64,000 nt of DNA from Nocardioides sp. 503 (lineage in GTDB: Bacteria; Actinomycetota; Actinomycetes; Propionibacteriales; Nocardioidaceae). Location: positions 496,001-560,000 of the forward strand of contig NZ_SPUI01000004.1 of NCBI RefSeq assembly GCF_004522095.1, given 5' to 3'. The translations under genes were made by a program, and so were the position numbers. Of this stretch, positions 56,406-64,000 are shown piece after piece (within the stretch, counting starts at the first letter, position 1; every line of letters starts with the position of its first letter). The notes under the pieces are model-generated. The model was not told where the DNA came from, did not search any database, and saw only the letters and a list, made by a program, of their open reading frames with translations.

Positions 56406-57946
56406 CGGGCGACCTCCTCGGTGGGCGCGTCCGTGGGCGCGGGGGTGGTGGTCGTGGGGGCGACGGTGACGCCGGTGGCGAGCTGGAGGACGGTCTCTTC
56501 CGAGGAGCCCGCGGGCAGCTCGCCGGCCAGGCGCCCGTCGCGCATGACCAGGATCCGGTCGGACATCCCGATCACCTCGGGGAGCTCGCTGGAGACCATG
56601 AGCACGGCCACGCCGTCGGCGGCCAGCGAGCGCATGAGCTCGTAGATGGAGTGCTTGGCGCCGACGTCGATGCCACGGGTGGGCTCGTCCATCAGCACGA
56701 CCCGCGGCTCGGTGGTCAGCCAGCGGGCCAGGACCACCTTCTGCTGGTTGCCGCCGCTGAGGAACTGCACCTCCTGGTCCGTCGCGCGGGCCGAGACCTC
56801 GAGCGAGGACAGCAGGCCGGGGACGTCGCGGCGAGCCTGCGCCGTACGACGGGGGAAGACGGCGCGCACGACGCCGAGGGCGTTGTCGAGGATGGTCTGG
56901 TTGAGCGCGAGGCCGGTGGCCTTGCGGTCCTCGGTGACCATGGCCAGGCCGGCGCGGATCGCCGCGCGCGGCGAGCGCGGCCGGACCTGCGTGCCGGCGA
57001 TCGACATGGTGCCGCGGGTGAACGGGCGGACCCCGAAGATCCCCTCGAACAGCTCGGTGCGGCCCGAGCCCTGGAGGCCGGCGATGCCGACGACCTCGCC
57101 GGCGCGCAGCGTGAGGTCGACGCCGTCGACGTAGCCGTTGCCGGCGTCGCGCAGCTCGAGCGCCGGCTCGCCGACGACCGTGCCCTCGACCGGGTCGGGG
57201 AAGAACGAGGAGATGGAGCGGCCGACCATGAGCCGGACCAGCTCGGCGTCGTCGAGGCTCGAGGCCGGCTGCGTGGTGACCTGGCGGCCGTCCTTGAGCA
57301 CGGTGATCGTGTCGCAGAGGCGGAAGATCTCCTTGAGGCGGTGGGAGACGTAGAGGATGGCGACGCCGCGGGCCGTCAGCGTGCCGATGATGCCGTAGAG
57401 GAGCTCGACCTCGTGCTCGGCGAGAGCGGCGGTGGGCTCGTCCATCGAGATGATGCGGGCGTCGTAGCTGACCGCCTTGGCGATCTCGACGATCTGCTGC
57501 TCGGCGACCGAGAGCGACCGCACGCGCTGGCCTGGGCGCAGGCCGGTGACGCCGAGGCCGGTGAGGAGCTCCTCGGTGTCGCGGTGCATCTGGCCGACGT
57601 CGACCAGGCCGAGGCGGCGCGGCTCGCGGCCGAGGTAGATGTTCTCCGCGACCGAGCGCTCCGGCAGGAGGTTGAACTCCTGGAAGACCGTCGAGATGCC
57701 GGCCTGCTGGGCCTGGACGGGGTGGCTGAACGAGACGGCCTCGCCGTTCAGCTCGACGGTGCCGGAGTCGGGGGAGTGGACCCCGGCGAGGATCTTCATG
57801 AGGGTCGACTTGCCCGCGCCGTTCTCGCCGACCAGGCCGAGCACCTCTCCGGCGCGGAGCTCGAGGTCGACGTCCTCGAGGACGGTGTGGCCGACGAAGC
57901 TCTTGGTGAGCCCTCGGGCCTGGAGGACGACAGATGTTGCGGGCAC
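56402..57946 (-). CDS. sugar ABC transporter double ATPase (RbsA-like)
   Basis: 514 residues, two ABC cassettes. First: Walker A GENGAGKST, signature LSVAEQQ, Walker B IISMDEPTAAL, H-loop YVSHRL. Second is the degenerate RbsA type: GLQGSGRTE for Walker A, LSGGNQQKV, VVLMDEPTRGIDVG. Start GTG at 57946 was chosen because VPATSVVLQARGLTKSF begins the cassette; the longer frame would run into the ROK promoter. First gene of the transporter operon, divergent from the ROK gene. Confidence 0.93.
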   Translation of the reverse strand: MPATSVVLQARGLTKSFVGHTVLEDVDLELRAGEVLGLVGENGAGKSTLMKILAGVHSPDSGTVELNGEAVSFSHPVQAQQAGISTVFQEFNLLPERSVAENIYLGREPRRLGLVDVGQMHRDTEELLTGLGVTGLRPGQRVRSLSVAEQQIVEIAKAVSYDARIISMDEPTAALAEHEVELLYGIIGTLTARGVAILYVSHRLKEIFRLCDTITVLKDGRQVTTQPASSLDDAELVRLMVGRSISSFFPDPVEGTVVGEPALELRDAGNGYVDGVDLTLRAGEVVGIAGLQGSGRTELFEGIFGVRPFTRGTMSIAGTQVRPRSPRAAIRAGLAMVTEDRKATGLALNQTILDNALGVVRAVFPRRTAQARRDVPGLLSSLEVSARATDQEVQFLSGGNQQKVVLARWLTTEPRVVLMDEPTRGIDVGAKHSIYELMRSLAADGVAVLMVSSELPEVIGMSDRILVMRDGRLAGELPAGSSEETVLQLATGVTVAPTTTTPAPTDAPTEEVAR

Positions 57947-57994
57947 GGCGCCACTGTGGCACGCGTCACTGACTTCTGTCGAGACTTTGGCAAA

Positions 57995-58019
57995 AGTTCT
58001 TCGCTGGACGTTCAGAACT
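57995..58019. promoter_or_regulatory. AGTTCT/AGAACT dyad in the ROK-transporter gap
   Basis: AGTTCT (57995-58000) and AGAACT (58014-58019) form a dyad with a 13-nt spacer, and GTCA-C-TGAC (57965-57973) is a smaller one nearby. Both lie between the divergent genes and are candidate ROK sites. Confidence 0.4.
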
Positions 58020-58040
58020 CCCGCATGGAAGACTCCCGGG

Positions 58041-59198
58041 GTGCGGACCAGCGACGTCTTCGAGCTCCTGCGCGACGGCCGCCCGCGGACGCGCGCCGAG
58101 CTCGCCGACGCCTCGGGCCTGGCCCGGTCCACCATCGCCTCGCGCATCGACGTGCTGATGCGCATGGGGCTGGTGGCACCCTACGGCGGCGGCGTCAGCA
58201 CCGGCGGCCGCCCGCCGTCGCTCCTCGCGCTCAACCCGCGCGCCTGGGTCGTGGTCGGCGTCGACATCGGCGCCACGCACGCCAGCGCGGCCCTGGCCGA
58301 CCTCTCGGGCACGATCCTGGTGGAGCGCCGCGCCGACATCGACGTGGCCACCGGCCCGGAGCACGTGCTCGGGTGGGTGGAGGAGGTCGTGGCCGAGATG
58401 CTCGCCGACCAGGAGCGCACCGTCTCCGAGCTGGCGGCGATCGGCATCGGGCTGCCCGGCCCCGTCGAGCACGACACCGGCCGCGCGATCAACCCGCCGA
58501 TCATGCCGGGCTGGCACCGCTACGACGTACCGGCCCGGGTGCAGCGGGCCTTCCCCGTGCCGGTGCTCATCGACAACGACGTGAACATCATGGCGCTGGG
58601 CGAGCAGCACGCCCACCTGCCCAACGTCGACAACCTGGTCTTCATCAAGGTCAGCACCGGCATCGGCGCCGGGCTGATCTCCGGCGGCGAGCTCCAGCGC
58701 GGCGCGCAGGGCACGGCCGGCGACCTCGGGCACGTGCGCGTCTCGCGCGCCGACGACGTCACCTGTCGCTGCGGCAACCAGGGCTGCCTCGAGGCGGTCG
58801 CCGCCGGCCCCGCCATCGCGGAGTCCCTGCGCCGCGCCGGGGTCGAGGTCGGCGCCGGGCAGGACGTGGTCGCGCTCGTCCAGGGCGGCGACGCCCAGGC
58901 CGTCCAGGCCATGCGCCAGGCCGGTCGCGACCTCGGCGAGGTCGTCGCCGTGCTCGTCAACGTCATCAACCCCTCGGTCATCGTCATCGGCGGATCGCTG
59001 GCCGCGGCGGGCGAGAGCCTGCTCGCCGGCATCCGCGAGGTCGTCTACCAGCGCTCCCTGCCGCTGGCCACCGAGCACCTGCGCATCGTCACCGCCCAGG
59101 CCGGTGAGCGCGCCGGCGTCCTCGGCGCCGCGGCCCTCGCCATCGGCCACGTCCTCTCGCCCGACTACATCGAGGCGCGGAGCCTGGCGCTGGCGTGA
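58041..59198 (+). CDS. ROK-family transcriptional repressor
   Basis: 385 residues. A winged helix-turn-helix at 1-60 (RTRAELADASGLARSTIASRIDVLMRMGLV) precedes a ROK sugar-kinase-like domain: VVVGVDIGATHASAALADLSG, IGIGLPGPVEHDTG, LIDNDVNIMALGE and the zinc motif CRCGNQGCLE. It probably binds the imported sugar and releases the divergent transporter operon. GTG 58041 is in frame; the ATG at 58025 is not. Confidence 0.92.
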   Translation: MRTSDVFELLRDGRPRTRAELADASGLARSTIASRIDVLMRMGLVAPYGGGVSTGGRPPSLLALNPRAWVVVGVDIGATHASAALADLSGTILVERRADIDVATGPEHVLGWVEEVVAEMLADQERTVSELAAIGIGLPGPVEHDTGRAINPPIMPGWHRYDVPARVQRAFPVPVLIDNDVNIMALGEQHAHLPNVDNLVFIKVSTGIGAGLISGGELQRGAQGTAGDLGHVRVSRADDVTCRCGNQGCLEAVAAGPAIAESLRRAGVEVGAGQDVVALVQGGDAQAVQAMRQAGRDLGEVVAVLVNVINPSVIVIGGSLAAAGESLLAGIREVVYQRSLPLATEHLRIVTAQAGERAGVLGAAALAIGHVLSPDYIEARSLALA

Positions 59199-59214
59199 GG
59201 GTGCGCCGGGTGAC

Positions 59215-59302
59215 GTTTCCCCAAGGTATGTAGGGAAGCTGTCACTTCCCGGGGGTTGTACGTCGAGGGAAGTGACGCTCCAGGTGCATCCCTTGGGGAA
59301 AC
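59215..59302. repeat. 88-nt complex palindromic element
   Basis: Outer 12-nt arms GTTTCCCCAAGG (59215-59226) and 59291-59302 are exact, extended by a further imperfect ~5 bp. An inner stem GTCACTTCCC/GGGAAGTGAC (59241-59250/59267-59276) is nested. It follows the ROK gene and precedes the helicase promoter, so it may terminate the ROK transcript. The rest of the 173-nt gap holds only the helicase promoter. Confidence 0.65.
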
Positions 59303-59359
59303 TGCGCGCCACGACCGCCCGCCTGGGGACGGCGACCTCAGGCGGTCGGTGGGCGCGGC

Positions 59360-59365
59360 TAGGGT
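59360..59365 (+). promoter_or_regulatory. -10 box TAGGGT, leaderless start
   Basis: TAGGGT lies 6 nt before the GTG of the helicase gene at 59372; no SD is seen. Confidence 0.5.
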
Positions 59366-59371
59366 TCTCGG

Positions 59372-61348
59372 GTGTCCGAGCCCGCCCCCCCGCTGCAGCA
59401 GGTGCTGGCGACGGCGGTCGAGGCGCTCGGCGGCAAGGAGCGCAGCGGTCAGGTGACCATGGCGGAGGCCGTGGCCACGGCGATGACCGGCAAGCAGCAC
59501 CTCCTCGTCCAGGCCGGCACGGGCACGGGCAAGTCGCTGGCCTACCTCGTGCCGAGCCTGCTGCACGACGAGCGCGTGGTGGTGGCGACGGCGACGCTGG
59601 CGCTCCAGCACCAGCTGGTCGAGCGGGACCTGCCGCGGCTGGTCGAGGCGGTCAAGGACGTGCCGGGCGTCGACACGTCGTACGCCGTGCTCAAGGGCCG
59701 CTCCAACTACGCCTGCCTGCACCGCGTGCGTGAGGGCGTCCCCGACGAGCAGGGCGCGCTGGTCGACCTGCCGGCCGGGTCGATGGGGCAGAAGATCCTC
59801 GAGCTGCGGGCCTGGGCCGAGGAGGAGGCCAAGGACGGCGGCAGCGGCGAGCGCGACTCCGCCCCGCGTCACATGGACAAGGACTGGCGCCAGGTCAGCG
59901 TCAGCCACCGCGACTGCCTGGGTGCGGCCAAGTGCCCGTTCGGGCAGGAGTGCTTCGCCGAGCTGGCGCGGGAGAAGGCCCACCGCTCCCACCTGGTCAT
60001 CACCAACCACTCGCTGCTGGCGATCGACGCCATCGAGGGCGTGCCGATGATCCCCGACTACGACGTCGTGGTGATCGACGAGGCCCACGAGCTGACCGCA
60101 CGGGTCACCCAGGCCGCCACCGACGAGCTCACCGCCACCGACGTCGAGCGCGCCTCGCGCCGCTCCCAGCGCCACGTCGACGGCCCCGAGGCCGACGACC
60201 TCGCCGACGCCGCGGGCGCACTGCGCGACGCGATGACCGGCGCGCGACCCGGCCGGTTCGAGAAGGTGCCGGAGGAGATCGCCGACGCGCTCGCGCTCGT
60301 GCGCGACGCCGCGCGCACCTGCTTGTCGGCCTACCCCAAGGGCGAGGGGGGCGACAGCGACGCCGATGCCGGCCGCACCCAGGCACGCGGCTCGGTGCAG
60401 GACGTCTTCGTCACCGCCGAGCGCATGGCCGCCGGCTCCGACGCCGACGTGCTCTGGCTCAGCGAGGGCACCGAGCGGATCCCGCCGCGCCTGTGCGTCG
60501 CGCCGTTGCAGGTGTGGGGGCAGATGCGCGACAAGCTGCTCACCGACAAGACCGTCGTGATGACCTCGGCCACCCTCATGCTCGGCGGCGACTTCTCGGC
60601 GCTCGCCAGCAGCGTGGGGCTCAAGCCCTCGGAGCGGCTGGTCGACGGCTCGTCGGTCCGCAAGAGCGAGAGCGTGCTGCCCTGGGTCGGCATCGACGTC
60701 GGCTCGCCGTTCGACTACGGCCAGCAGGCGATCCTCTACGTCGCCAAGCACCTGCCGCCCCCCGGCCGCGACGGGCTGGTCAAGGCGCAGCTCGACGAGA
60801 TCTGCGAGCTGGTCGACGCCGCCGACGGCCGCACCCTGGGGCTGTTCTCCAGCCGACGGGCCGCCGAGGCCGCCGCCGAGCACGTCCGCGAGCAGCTGCC
60901 CCACCTCACGACGCTCGCCCAGGGCGACGCGCAGCTGCCCGAGCTCGCCAAGCAGTTCGTCAGCGACCCCCACACGTGCCTGTTCGGCACGCTGAGCCTC
61001 TGGCAGGGCCTCGACGTGCCCGGCGAGACCTGCCAGCTCGTGCTCATCGACCGGATCCCGTTCCCCCGCCCCGACGACCCGCTGATGAGCGCGCGGCAGA
61101 AGGCCGCCGACGCCGCCGGCGGCAACGGCTTCATGCAGGTCGCCGCCACCCACGCCGCGCTCCTGCTGGCCCAGGGCGCGGGGCGGCTGATCCGCACCAC
61201 TGACGACCGCGGCATCGTCGCCGTCCTCGACCCGCGGCTGGCGACCGCCCGCTACGGCGGCTTCCTCAAGGCCAGCCTGCCGCCGATGTGGACCACCACC
61301 GACCCCGCTGTGGTCCGCAAGGCGCTGAAGCGCCTGGCCAAGGTCTGA
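59372..61348 (+). CDS. DinG/XPD-type ATP-dependent DNA helicase
   Basis: 658 residues, superfamily 2. Walker A AGTGTGKS near residue 50, FeS-cluster cysteines in NYACLHR, then CLGAAKCPFGQEC, DEAH box VVIDEAHE, motif III TSATLM and motif VI GAGRLIRTTDDRG. It unwinds DNA from a 5' overhang, resolving R-loops or repair intermediates. It is the actinobacterial DinG-like helicase normally found near hflX and lexA; lexA is not seen downstream here. Confidence 0.93.
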   Translation: MSEPAPPLQQVLATAVEALGGKERSGQVTMAEAVATAMTGKQHLLVQAGTGTGKSLAYLVPSLLHDERVVVATATLALQHQLVERDLPRLVEAVKDVPGVDTSYAVLKGRSNYACLHRVREGVPDEQGALVDLPAGSMGQKILELRAWAEEEAKDGGSGERDSAPRHMDKDWRQVSVSHRDCLGAAKCPFGQECFAELAREKAHRSHLVITNHSLLAIDAIEGVPMIPDYDVVVIDEAHELTARVTQAATDELTATDVERASRRSQRHVDGPEADDLADAAGALRDAMTGARPGRFEKVPEEIADALALVRDAARTCLSAYPKGEGGDSDADAGRTQARGSVQDVFVTAERMAAGSDADVLWLSEGTERIPPRLCVAPLQVWGQMRDKLLTDKTVVMTSATLMLGGDFSALASSVGLKPSERLVDGSSVRKSESVLPWVGIDVGSPFDYGQQAILYVAKHLPPPGRDGLVKAQLDEICELVDAADGRTLGLFSSRRAAEAAAEHVREQLPHLTTLAQGDAQLPELAKQFVSDPHTCLFGTLSLWQGLDVPGETCQLVLIDRIPFPRPDDPLMSARQKAADAAGGNGFMQVAATHAALLLAQGAGRLIRTTDDRGIVAVLDPRLATARYGGFLKASLPPMWTTTDPAVVRKALKRLAKV

Positions 61349-61422
61349 GCCAGACGCTCCCTCCTGCTCGCCGATGTGAGTGAGGCTGCGCGCCGCAGGG
61401 TTGTGTGTCGGAGACCGCGCCA

Positions 61423-61484
61423 GGGCGCTGCCTGCGGCACACGACCCGCACGTGACAGCCGGGCGCTGCCTGCCGCACACGACC
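61423..61484. repeat. 24-nt direct repeat pair in convergent gap
   Basis: 61423-61446 and 61461-61484 match at 23 of 24 positions (GGGCGCTGCCTGC...CACACGACC). CCGCAGG (61393-61399) can pair with CCTGCGG (61431-61437). This lies between the convergent helicase and phosphatase genes and may serve as a terminator. No gene is seen in the 142-nt gap. Confidence 0.55.
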
Positions 61485-61490
61485 GACGGC

Positions 61491-62777
61491 CTAGATCCGC
61501 GCGCGCCCGTCCCAGCCGCGGCGCGGCTTGCCGGCACCGAAGAACGACGCCACGGTGGGCGCGACGTCGACGGTGCGGGCCAGGGCCGAGGACGCCTTGC
61601 GCTGCGGGATGCGCGGGTGGCCGCCGGCGATGAAGAACGGGATCGGTCGGGTGGCCGGGTGCCCGTGGTTGCCCGGGATCGGGTTGTCGGTGACAGGGTT
61701 CGGGTCGCTGAAGCGCCAGCCGGCCTTGCAGAACACCACGACGTCACCGGCGTTGGGCCCCAGCCGCAGCGCCTTCGCGTCGCGCCGCGGCGCCGAGAGC
61801 ACCCCCGGCGTCGCGAGGGCGATCTGCCGCATCCGGTGGATCGCGCGCGGCCGGGCGGCCGAGGCGCCGGTCCAGTAGAGGAGGTCCGCTCCGCCGTTGG
61901 CGGAGATCTGCACCTTGCCCGCGAGCAGCGGGTCGGCGTCCATGGAGGCCTGCAGCGAGATCACCTGGTCCGGCGTCGACCAGTCCATCGAGTGGTCGGC
62001 CAGCACGATCAGCATGGAGTGGCGCCAACGTCCGGTCGACTTCAGCAGGTCGACGAACTGTCCGACCAGGCGGTCGGTGTCGGCCAGCGCGAGGCGCCGC
62101 GCGAGCCGGACCGTCGTACCGGTGAAGTCGGAGTGGCCGAACCGGTCGATGTCACCGAGGTTGACGAACATCAGGTGCGGGTCGTACTCCCGGATCATCG
62201 TCCGCGCTGCGCGCATGGTGAAGACGTCGGGCGCGTGGCCCGACACGGGGATGATCGGCGCCGGCTCCCAGCGGTGGGTGGCGCGGGCGCCGAAGACGCC
62301 GTAGAGGTACTCCTTGCTGAGCACCGTGCCGGTGCGGTAGCCGCGACGGTTGAGCCGCTGGATCACGGTGTCGACCCGGATGTCGGAGGCACGGTCCATG
62401 GTGCGGGTGGCGCCGAGCAAGCGGTCGTAGATCGCGTTGGCCGGCACGCCCGTGCGGTCGGGGCGCATGCCGGTCATCATCATCACGTGGTTGGGGATCG
62501 TCTCCATGATCGGCATCGAGACCGCCCGCGGGAAGCGGTAGCCGCCGTCGCGCAGAGCGCGCAGGTTCGGCGTCAGGCCGCTGTCGATCTCGCCCGGGAT
62601 GCAGCCGTCGATCACGAGCACGTAGGCCCGCTTGCGGTTGCCGGGCGGCGGGCCCGCGGCCGCTGCCGCCGTACCGACCGCGGTGGAGAAGGCCAGGCCG
62701 GCGCCGCCGACCTTGAGCAACGTACGGCGCCCGGTGCGGATCTCGGCCAGGCCGGCCTCGAACGGAGAGGGAGGCAT
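61491..62777 (-). CDS. Tat-exported alkaline-phosphatase-fold protein
   Basis: 428 residues. Twin-arginine signal RTGRRTLLKVGGAGLAFSTAVG. The body is of the type I phosphodiesterase/nucleotide pyrophosphatase class: YVLVIDGCIPGEI, TPNLRAL, METIPNHVMMMTGMRPDRTGV, VNLGDIDRFGHSDF, IVLADHSMDWS and NHGHPATRPIPFFIAGG. Metal Asp and His residues fit; the usual nucleophile position is METIPN (Thr). It likely cleaves phospho-esters outside the cell. ATG shares one base with the phoD stop. Confidence 0.88.
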   Translation of the reverse strand: MPPSPFEAGLAEIRTGRRTLLKVGGAGLAFSTAVGTAAAAAGPPPGNRKRAYVLVIDGCIPGEIDSGLTPNLRALRDGGYRFPRAVSMPIMETIPNHVMMMTGMRPDRTGVPANAIYDRLLGATRTMDRASDIRVDTVIQRLNRRGYRTGTVLSKEYLYGVFGARATHRWEPAPIIPVSGHAPDVFTMRAARTMIREYDPHLMFVNLGDIDRFGHSDFTGTTVRLARRLALADTDRLVGQFVDLLKSTGRWRHSMLIVLADHSMDWSTPDQVISLQASMDADPLLAGKVQISANGGADLLYWTGASAARPRAIHRMRQIALATPGVLSAPRRDAKALRLGPNAGDVVVFCKAGWRFSDPNPVTDNPIPGNHGHPATRPIPFFIAGGHPRIPQRKASSALARTVDVAPTVASFFGAGKPRRGWDGRARI

Positions 62778-64000
62778 CAGCCCACCGGCCGATCCACCGG
62801 CGTCACCTTGGCGGTGCCGGCCTTCGTCTGCCACGACGCGGTGTGGCTGACGCGGGTCCGGCGGTCGCGCCGGTCGCCGATCACGAACCAGTCCATCTGG
62901 GCGCGCGTGGGGGTGATGTCGAGGACCGAGAAGCCGTGGTCGTCGAAGTTGACGTACTTGATGTGCCGGTTGTTGGCCAGGATCACCCGCTCGACCGCCA
63001 GGCTGGCGGGGCTGCGGGGCGGGGTGCCGAGCTGGTCCTTGAGGTTGTTGGACGTGACCGACGTGCACACGAACTCCACGCCGGCGGAGCCGTCGATGAC
63101 GGGATAGGTGGAGGCGTCGTAGGGCAGGTCGCAGGCCCACGCGCCGTGGATGTCGCCGGTGATGAAGACGGCGTCGGCGATCCGGTGGTCGCGGATGTGC
63201 GCGAAGACCTCGCGGCGGTCGTCGGTGTAGCCGTCCCACGCGTCCACGTTGAGCGGGAAGCCGTCGTCGGGCAGGACCTCGAGCACGTTGTTGACCGGGC
63301 GGAGCACGTCGTCGGGCAGTCCCTGCAGCCCCAGTGGCGCGATCATCACCGGGTTGCCGATGATCTTCCACTGAGCGCCGCGGCGGCTCAGCGAGTCCTT
63401 GAGCCAGCGCATCTGCTGGCGTCCGACGATGGTCCGGGCGGGGTCGCTGATGGCGGCCTCGGTGGCGGGCGCGGGGAAGGGCAGCGCCGTGCTCACCTGC
63501 CGGCTGCGGTGGGTGCGCAGGTCGAGCATGCTCAGCTCGGCGAGCCGGCCGAAGCGCAGCCGCCGGAAGAGGCGGTCGCCGTCACCGAGCCGGGCGGTGC
63601 CGTCGATGCGCACGGGCATCCACTCGTCGTAGGCGCGGTGGGCGCGCGCCCGGCGGCGGGCGTAGCTGCCCTCCCCGGCGTTGTGGTTCTCCGCGCCGTC
63701 GCTCCACTGGTCGTTGGCGACCTCGTGGTCGTCCCAGGTGACGATGAACGGGTACTTCGCGTGCAGGTCCTGCAGGTCGGGGTCGCGCTTGTACTGCGCG
63801 TGACGCTGCCGGTAGTCGGCGAGCGTGACGATCTCACGAGCCGGCTCGTGCCGACGCACGTCGACGTCGTCCGAGCCGGCGCCGTACGCCCCGGGTGCGT
63901 ACTCGTAGAGGTAGTCGCCGAGGTGGATGACCGCGTGCAGGTCGTCGCGGCGGGCCAGGCCGCGGTAGGCGCTGAACCAGCCGGCCTGGAGGTTGGCGCA
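62777..64000 (-). CDS. phoD: alkaline phosphatase PhoD (5' truncated)
   Basis: The frame runs off the right edge; 407 residues are visible and the N-terminus, probably with a Tat signal, is missing. Metal-binding marks of PhoD: VIHLGDYLYEY, TWDDHEVANDQWSD, GNPVMI, FITGDIHGAW and VNFDDHGFSVLDI. It is a Ca/Fe-type phosphodiesterase/phosphomonoesterase acting on extracellular phosphate esters. It is coupled to the second phosphatase-like gene, suggesting joint phosphate scavenging. Confidence 0.92.
   Translation of the reverse strand, partial: CANLQAGWFSAYRGLARRDDLHAVIHLGDYLYEYAPGAYGAGSDDVDVRRHEPAREIVTLADYRQRHAQYKRDPDLQDLHAKYPFIVTWDDHEVANDQWSDGAENHNAGEGSYARRRARAHRAYDEWMPVRIDGTARLGDGDRLFRRLRFGRLAELSMLDLRTHRSRQVSTALPFPAPATEAAISDPARTIVGRQQMRWLKDSLSRRGAQWKIIGNPVMIAPLGLQGLPDDVLRPVNNVLEVLPDDGFPLNVDAWDGYTDDRREVFAHIRDHRIADAVFITGDIHGAWACDLPYDASTYPVIDGSAGVEFVCTSVTSNNLKDQLGTPPRSPASLAVERVILANNRHIKYVNFDDHGFSVLDITPTRAQMDWFVIGDRRDRRTRVSHTASWQTKAGTAKVTPVDRPVG

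Noticed and set aside
57995-58019. Catabolite-repression (cre-type) site
   Set aside because: The dyad AGTTCT-n13-AGAACT does not resemble a cre core; a ROK site is the simpler reading.
59165-61747. 860-codon minus-strand frame opposite the helicase
   Set aside because: Shadow frame; the + strand shows Walker A, FeS cysteines and a DEAH box.

Overview
The window looks like chromosomal DNA of a high-GC Gram-positive actinobacterium of the Nocardioides type (order Propionibacteriales). The reasons are very high GC with strong third-position bias, frequent GTG starts, many leaderless start codons, F420-type LLM and PPOX flavoproteins, a SARP/AfsR regulator, rpfB, an actinobacterial PMT mannosyltransferase, and two conserved actinobacterial gene neighbourhoods: pmt/rsmI-tatD-rpfB-rsmA-ispE and gluABCD-miaB-miaA-dapF-hflX-dinG. 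The genus is an inference; no rRNA or tRNA is present to confirm it. No CRISPR array, insertion sequence, prophage or origin was seen, and no gene-free stretch exceeds 300 bases.

1-16.2 kb, surface and stress genes: the 3' part of a LamG/Ig adhesin-like protein; a tautomerase divergent from a CopC-CopD fusion; a luciferase-like monooxygenase; an orphan GAF-GAF histidine kinase; a 1114-residue SARP-AAA regulator; a four-gene chain with 4-nt overlaps (secreted beta-propeller protein, SRPBCC protein, hemerythrin, thioredoxin) divergent from a secreted Ig-repeat protein. Their shared intergenic region carries five 7-mers at exact 11-bp spacing, the layout bound by SARP regulators.

16.2-25.6 kb, housekeeping: PMT mannosyltransferase divergent from rsmI, alpha/beta hydrolase, tatD, rpfB, rsmA(ksgA), ispE and an ABC-F ATPase, mostly overlapping genes on the + strand.

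25.6-32.3 kb, small regulated modules: an MFS exporter with a divergent TetR repressor and three palindromic operators; a MarR regulator divergent from a trans-aconitate methyltransferase-like gene plus a VOC gene; an F420-type LLM enzyme with a phosphotransferase; a DUF4442 thioesterase-like gene.

32.3-48.9 kb, glutamate uptake and the tRNA-modification/lysine cluster: gluABCD on the minus strand, then miaB, peptidase E, a minus-strand operon of small acidic proteins with a NUDIX hydrolase and an MT0933-type antitoxin-like protein, miaA, an AraC-DinB fusion, RibD-like and PPOX enzymes, dapF, an SDR, a P-loop kinase, a DinB-like protein, an AraC regulator, hflX and an SGNH hydrolase.

48.8-59.2 kb, a sugar or polyol uptake and catabolism cluster lying between hflX and the dinG-type helicase: three TIM-barrel isomerase/epimerase-like proteins (one with a Tat signal), a Gfo/Idh/MocA dehydrogenase, a ribose-type ABC transporter (binding protein, two permeases, double ATPase) and a divergent ROK repressor. 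The transporter would import a carbohydrate that the dehydrogenase and isomerases convert; the ROK protein probably senses it.

59.2-64 kb: the dinG-type helicase, then convergent Tat-exported phosphatase-type genes (an alkaline-phosphatase-fold protein and a truncated PhoD). Several gene junctions hold large palindromic or repeated elements.
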